This document shows positions 15,679-19,203 of a DNA stretch of 19,203 nt, piece by piece. The stretch is taken from positions 1 through 19,203 of the forward strand of contig CATVQO010000010.1 in assembly GCA_958346165.1 (NCBI GenBank), written 5' to 3'. The first letter of the stretch is position 1. Each line of letters begins with the position of its first letter. Origin of the DNA: an uncultured Collinsella sp. (GTDB lineage Bacteria > Actinomycetota > Coriobacteriia > Coriobacteriales > Coriobacteriaceae). The notes beneath the pieces were generated by a model. That model saw only the letters and a program-made list of their open reading frames with translations, was not told the origin of the DNA and did no database searches. The position numbers and the translations under genes were made by a program.

Positions 15679-17094
15679 CTAGAGCGTATGGAGCAGGGCG
15701 ATGAGGAAGCGGACACCCTGGAGGTAGGCGCGGCGGGTAATGCGCTCGTTGGTGCCGTGGACGCCGCGATCGCACTCGTCATCGTCGACCACAAAGGCCG
15801 AGAAGCGAATGCACTCGGAGCAAATGCGCTGGTAGTTGGCAGCGTCGGTCGCGCCGATCACGGTCGAGGGGACAATCGCCAACGGCTCGGATGATCCGTT
15901 TTCCTCCGTCCCCTTTGGATCACGGAAATAGCGGGCGGCGATGGAGCGAACCGCCTCGAGTCCCGGTCCGCCGATGCGCGGAGACGGCGAGGGTTCGGAG
16001 CTGCCAGGGCCGAGCTCGACCTCGACACGGTCGGCGAGCCCCGCCTCGGCAACGGCGACGCGGCAGCGGGCCACGACATCGGCCACGCTCGTGCCCTCGA
16101 GCATGCGGAAATTGATATTGGCCCACATATCCTGCGGCATTACGTTGGCGCCGGTGCTGCCACCCTCGATCTGCGTGGGCGCGCAGGTGGTGGTCACGAG
16201 CGGATAGAGCTTCTTGCTGGCGAGGCACTCGCTCACGATGGTGTCCTTGTTGGAGGCAATCTCGTCGGCCGTGTAAAGCCCCAGCTCGACGAGCTGTGCG
16301 GCAAGCAGGTCCGTGACGCGCGTCGGCCACTCGATATCGCAGATTGCGGTGATGGCACGGCTGAGCACCTCGAGCGATGTGCCGCCGTAGGGGTTGGACG
16401 AATGCCCGCCCTCACTCTTCGTCTTGAGCACAATATCGGCGTAGCCCTTCTCGGCAAGGTCGGCATGCATAAGCCAGCCCTCGCCCGCGCCGTACTCGGC
16501 AGCTGGAACGATGCGGTAGTCACCCTCGTCGATCAGGTACTCAAGCTCAATGCCGCGCTCCTCGAGCGCGCGGCCGATGGCGCCTGCGCCGTACTGCGTA
16601 GTCTCCTCGTCCTGGCCAAAGGCCAGGAGCAGCGTGCGCTCGTGCCGCCAACCGTGCGCCAGCGCATACTCAACCGCCTCGAGAATGCCTGCGACCTGGT
16701 CTTTCATATCAATGGCGCCGCGACCCCAAATGTAGGTGTCGTCTACATGCCCGCTAAAGGGGGCGTACGTCCAGTCGTCCTCGGTACCCGGCACCACGGG
16801 GACCACGTCCATGTGACCCATGAGCACAACGGGCTTGAGTGCGGGGTCGGAGCCGGAAAGCGTCACCAGCAACGAATGATCGATGAGCTCGACCTTACCC
16901 GCTGTAAATACGTGCGGCCAGGCCTGCTGCATATAGGCGCGCAGGTCGTCGAACGGCCGCCAGTCCACTGCCTCGGCATCCATGCTCGAAATGGTCGGAA
17001 ACGACAGCACACGGCCCAGGCGCTCGCATGCGCCGGCCTCGTCTATACCGACAAAATCATCCTCATGCGCAAAGAAGCGCCAAACCTCGGCCAT
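15679..17094 (-). CDS. M20 family metallopeptidase, carboxypeptidase S / PM20D1-like
   Basis: This 471-residue zinc-dependent hydrolase has the M20 metal-binding set: LMGHMDVVPV (H94, D96), WGRGAIDMKD (bridging D129), FGQDEETTQYGAG (E163/E164), DEGDY (D189) and C-terminal VHGTNERI (H446). The wording of these motifs, together with WTYAPFSGHVDDTYIWGRGA, best fits the carboxypeptidase S / PM20D1 branch, which acts on Gly-X dipeptides or N-acyl amino acids, rather than PepV or ArgE. The lid dimerisation domain holds SEGGHSSNPYGGTSLEVL. No signal peptide is visible, so it is probably cytoplasmic. The ATG at 17094 is chosen for AAAGGA upstream. An in-frame extension to 17148 has no support. It follows amino-acid ABC transporter genes by 72 nt and may process what they import. 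Confidence 0.88.
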   Translation of the reverse strand: MAEVWRFFAHEDDFVGIDEAGACERLGRVLSFPTISSMDAEAVDWRPFDDLRAYMQQAWPHVFTAGKVELIDHSLLVTLSGSDPALKPVVLMGHMDVVPVVPGTEDDWTYAPFSGHVDDTYIWGRGAIDMKDQVAGILEAVEYALAHGWRHERTLLLAFGQDEETTQYGAGAIGRALEERGIELEYLIDEGDYRIVPAAEYGAGEGWLMHADLAEKGYADIVLKTKSEGGHSSNPYGGTSLEVLSRAITAICDIEWPTRVTDLLAAQLVELGLYTADEIASNKDTIVSECLASKKLYPLVTTTCAPTQIEGGSTGANVMPQDMWANINFRMLEGTSVADVVARCRVAVAEAGLADRVEVELGPGSSEPSPSPRIGGPGLEAVRSIAARYFRDPKGTEENGSSEPLAIVPSTVIGATDAANYQRICSECIRFSAFVVDDDECDRGVHGTNERITRRAYLQGVRFLIALLHTL

Positions 17095-17118
17095 GACATC
17101 CTTTCGATTGTGATGACG

Positions 17119-17143
17119 AGGGCCGCCCCACCGGAGCGGCCCT
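17119..17143 (-). other. hairpin between ABC ATPase and peptidase genes
   Basis: Perfect 8-bp arms AGGGCCGC (17119-17126) and GCGGCCCT (17136-17143) with a 9-nt loop lie in the 72-nt gap. No T-tract follows on the minus strand, so it may be an mRNA processing or stability element that lowers downstream expression rather than a full terminator. Confidence 0.5.
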
Positions 17144-17166
17144 GCCACGTAAGCGTTTGCGGTCGG

Positions 17167-17952
17167 CTATTTGTCCTCGAGATAACGCGAGAGGAACTCG
17201 CGGGTACGCTGGTGCTTGGGGTTGCCAAAAAGCTCCGCCGGCGCGGCGTCCTCGAGGACCACGCCCTTGTCCATAAAGACCACGCGGTCGGACACCGTGC
17301 GGGCAAAGGCCATCTCGTGCGTGACGACGACCATGGTCATGCCGTCGGCAGCGAGCTTGCGCATGACCTCGAGCACCTCTCCCACGATCTCGGGGTCGAG
17401 TGCGGAGGTCGGCTCGTCGAACAGCATGATCTGCGGATTCATGCATAGGGCGCGAGCGATGGCAACGCGCTGCTTTTGGCCGCCGGACAGGCGACCCACG
17501 GCGGCGTGCGCGAACTTCTCGAGCCCCACGCTCGTCAGATGCTCCATCGCGACCTTCTCGGCCTCGGCCTTGCTCATCTTTTTGAGCGTGACGGGCGCGA
17601 GCGTGCAGTTGTCGAGCACATCCATGTTGTTGAACAGGTTAAAGCCCTGGAACACCATGCCGATGTCCTCGCGCAGCTTGTTGATGTTGCAGCGCTCGGC
17701 CGTGAGGTCCTGGCCGTGGAACCAGATGTGGCCCGCGTCCGGGGTCTCGAGCAGGTTGAGGCAGCGCAGGAAGGTCGACTTGCCCGAACCCGAGGCGCCG
17801 ATGATGGTGACGACCTCGCCGGGATTGACGGACAGGTCGATGCCCTTGAGTACCTCGAGCGAGCCGAAGCTCTTGCGCAGGCCCTCGACGCGGATGAGCG
17901 GCTCATTGGTCTGTGCGGCGGCCGCGGTGCCGGTAGTGGCGGTATCTGCCAT
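17167..17952 (-). CDS. polar amino-acid ABC transporter ATP-binding protein (GlnQ/HisP type)
   Basis: This 261-residue ATPase powers import through the permease encoded upstream. Motifs are Walker [10 protein letters not shown] (52-60), Q-loop FQGFNLF (101-107), signature [15 protein letters not shown] (155-169), Walker [15 protein letters not shown] (175-188) and the switch histidine THEM (H212). The line [16 protein letters not shown] and the C-terminal [12 protein letters not shown] are typical of the polar amino-acid uptake subfamily. An Ala/Thr-rich tail of about 16 residues precedes the domain. The ATG at 17952 has GAGGAG 7 nt upstream. A longer frame to 18027 overlaps the permease gene and is not supported. 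Substrate cannot be read from the ATPase. Confidence 0.95.
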   Translation of the reverse strand: MADTATTGTAAAAQTNEPLIRVEGLRKSFGSLEVLKGIDLSVNPGEVVTIIGASGSGKSTFLRCLNLLETPDAGHIWFHGQDLTAERCNINKLREDIGMVFQGFNLFNNMDVLDNCTLAPVTLKKMSKAEAEKVAMEHLTSVGLEKFAHAAVGRLSGGQKQRVAIARALCMNPQIMLFDEPTSALDPEIVGEVLEVMRKLAADGMTMVVVTHEMAFARTVSDRVVFMDKGVVLEDAAPAELFGNPKHQRTREFLSRYLEDK

Positions 17953-17974
17953 GATGATTCTCCTCGTCTTGAGC

Positions 17975-19123
17975 CTAGTTGGAGCTGGGCAGCGTGACCG
18001 GAGCCTCGGCGCCGAGCTTTTTGCCAAAGGCCTCGAGCAGGCGGCTCGCCACGAGCGTCAGGATCAGGTAGACCACGAGCGCCACGCAGTAGACCTCCAT
18101 CTGGCGGTAGTACACGCCGGCGACGGTGGTGGTGGCGTACATGAGGTCGAACACGCCGATGACCGAGAGCACCGACGAATCCTTGATGTTGATGATGAGC
18201 TCGTTGGTGAGCGCCGGAATCGCGTTTTTAATGCCCTGGGGGAACACGACTTTGCGCATAGCTTGCCACTGCGACAGGCCCAGCGAGCGTGCTGCCTCGG
18301 CCTGGCCGGGATCGATGGACTCGATGCCGCCGCGCAGGACCTCCATCATGTAGGCGGTGGAGTTGAGCGAGATGGTGACGAGGCCGGCGGTGAAGGTGCT
18401 CCAAATCTGGTTGGCCTGAGCGGTCTCGAAGCCCATGCCGCGCAAAACGGTGAAGCCCGCGTAATAGATGAGCAGACCCTGGACCATCATGGGCGTGCCG
18501 CGCACGATGGTGGAGTAGACGGTCGCAAAGCCGCGGCCGATACTCTTAAAGAAGCGCACCAGGTCGTTGTCCACGCGATCGAAGGTCTGAATGCGCAGGA
18601 ACACGAAGAGCAGCGCCAGGAAGAATGCGATGACGGTGCCGAAGGTGGCAAGCGCGATGGTGATCTCGATACCGCGAATGAAGAAGTCGCCGCTCTTGTA
18701 GGTCATGTAGACCAGGCTCGACAAAAAGTCGCTGGGGTTGGAATCCGAGACAATGCTCACCTGCACCAGGTCGATAAACGACATGACGCAGCGGTCCACG
18801 AAAAAGATCGCCGCGATGGCGACCACGACGTAGCTGCCCAGGCGTGCGCCACGGCGGCAACGCTCGGAGGCGAACGGCGACTTTTCGCGATAGTTGTTCC
18901 AGTGCATGAGCTTGGTGACCAGCGCCGCCGCCGACACGACAAGCCAGGCCCAAAGAATCGCCCAAAGGCAATCCTGGAAGATACCGGTGGGGGCCAAGAA
19001 GCTCAGCGGCGTGGGGTTGCGTTGGCTAAACGCCAGGCCGAGCGCCGCGATAACACTCGTGCCCAGGTATACATAACGGTGGTCGGCCTTGAAAAAGGAG
19101 GCCAGGCGATTAATGGTTTTCAT
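17975..19123 (-). CDS. polar amino-acid ABC transporter permease with N-terminal membrane extension
   Basis: This 382-residue membrane protein contains the HisM/GlnP-type permease domain from about 150 on, with [15 protein letters not shown] (208-222), the EAA loop [20 protein letters not shown] (276-295) that docks on the ATPase, and [17 protein letters not shown] (307-323). Typical permeases of this family have 215-260 residues. Here about 145 extra N-terminal residues carry roughly three more hydrophobic segments (about 18-33, 51-71, 97-113), with a basic stretch [11 protein letters not shown] between. GGGAGG is 4-5 nt before the ATG. It lies 22 nt upstream of the ATPase gene, clearly one operon. 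Substrate is unknown. Confidence 0.93.
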   Translation of the reverse strand: MKTINRLASFFKADHRYVYLGTSVIAALGLAFSQRNPTPLSFLAPTGIFQDCLWAILWAWLVVSAAALVTKLMHWNNYREKSPFASERCRRGARLGSYVVVAIAAIFFVDRCVMSFIDLVQVSIVSDSNPSDFLSSLVYMTYKSGDFFIRGIEITIALATFGTVIAFFLALLFVFLRIQTFDRVDNDLVRFFKSIGRGFATVYSTIVRGTPMMVQGLLIYYAGFTVLRGMGFETAQANQIWSTFTAGLVTISLNSTAYMMEVLRGGIESIDPGQAEAARSLGLSQWQAMRKVVFPQGIKNAIPALTNELIINIKDSSVLSVIGVFDLMYATTTVAGVYYRQMEVYCVALVVYLILTLVASRLLEAFGKKLGAEAPVTLPSSN

Positions 19124-19132
19124 GCTGCCTCC

Positions 19133-19203
19133 CTATGCCGGCTGACGGTCGAGGCACGCGTCCCACATTTGGTCGCGCTCCTCTTGGCTAATGCCCTTGA
19201 GTG
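19133..19203 (-). CDS. C-terminal end of upstream gene, probably the ABC transporter solute-binding protein
   Basis: The last 22 codons of a frame entering from beyond the window read LKGISQEERDQMWDACLDRQ, then PA and TAG. The stop is 9 nt before the permease ATG. The helical end and the position before permease and ATPase genes fit a family 3 solute-binding protein, but too little is visible to prove it. Confidence 0.55.
   Translation of the reverse strand, partial: LKGISQEERDQMWDACLDRQPA

Overview
The window is 19.2 kb of high-GC bacterial chromosome. Every confident gene lies on the minus strand, so transcription runs from right to left. Gene content, strong AGGAGG-type ribosome binding sites, frequent TAG stops and high GC suggest an actinobacterial gut commensal of the Coriobacteriia. 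Collinsella or a close relative is my best guess. This is an inference from style and gene order, not from a marker gene.

Layout from right to left, in transcription order. Positions 19203-15679 hold an amino-acid uptake cluster: the C-terminal end of a gene that is probably a solute-binding protein, a polar amino-acid ABC permease with an unusual N-terminal extension, its ATPase, and an M20 metallopeptidase of the carboxypeptidase S / PM20D1 type. Positions 15429-12483 hold prfA (RF1) and prmC, the methyltransferase that modifies the RF1 GGQ motif. They are separated by a 637-nt non-coding stretch with a strong terminator, a possible dispersed repeat and an AT-rich segment. PrmC carries an Ala/Glu-rich insert of about 120 residues. 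Positions 12407-11723 hold a HigB/HigA-like toxin-antitoxin pair with a promoter and an overlapping palindromic operator. Positions 11575-8506 hold a Sua5/YrdC-family tRNA threonylcarbamoyladenylate synthase, a divergent glycerol kinase and uracil phosphoribosyltransferase.

Positions 8221-1338 hold the complete F-type ATP synthase operon: an AtpI-like membrane protein, then atpB-E-F-H-A-G-D-C. It has a candidate promoter in the upp-atp gap and a convincing Rho-independent terminator after atpC. Junctions within the operon are tight, with three overlaps of 1 to 11 nt. The exception is a 124-nt spacer before atpE, which encodes the subunit needed in the most copies. The window ends inside murA, which starts only 14 nt past the terminator and lacks just its last few codons.

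Most of this is conserved core chromosome. I found no clear new multigene system. The best leads are the insert in PrmC, the signal-peptide-like N-terminus of the ATP synthase b subunit, the structured region between prfA and prmC, a mini-ORF ending in UAG in the RF1 leader, the extended ABC permease beside an M20 peptidase, and the toxin-antitoxin pair placed between housekeeping genes.
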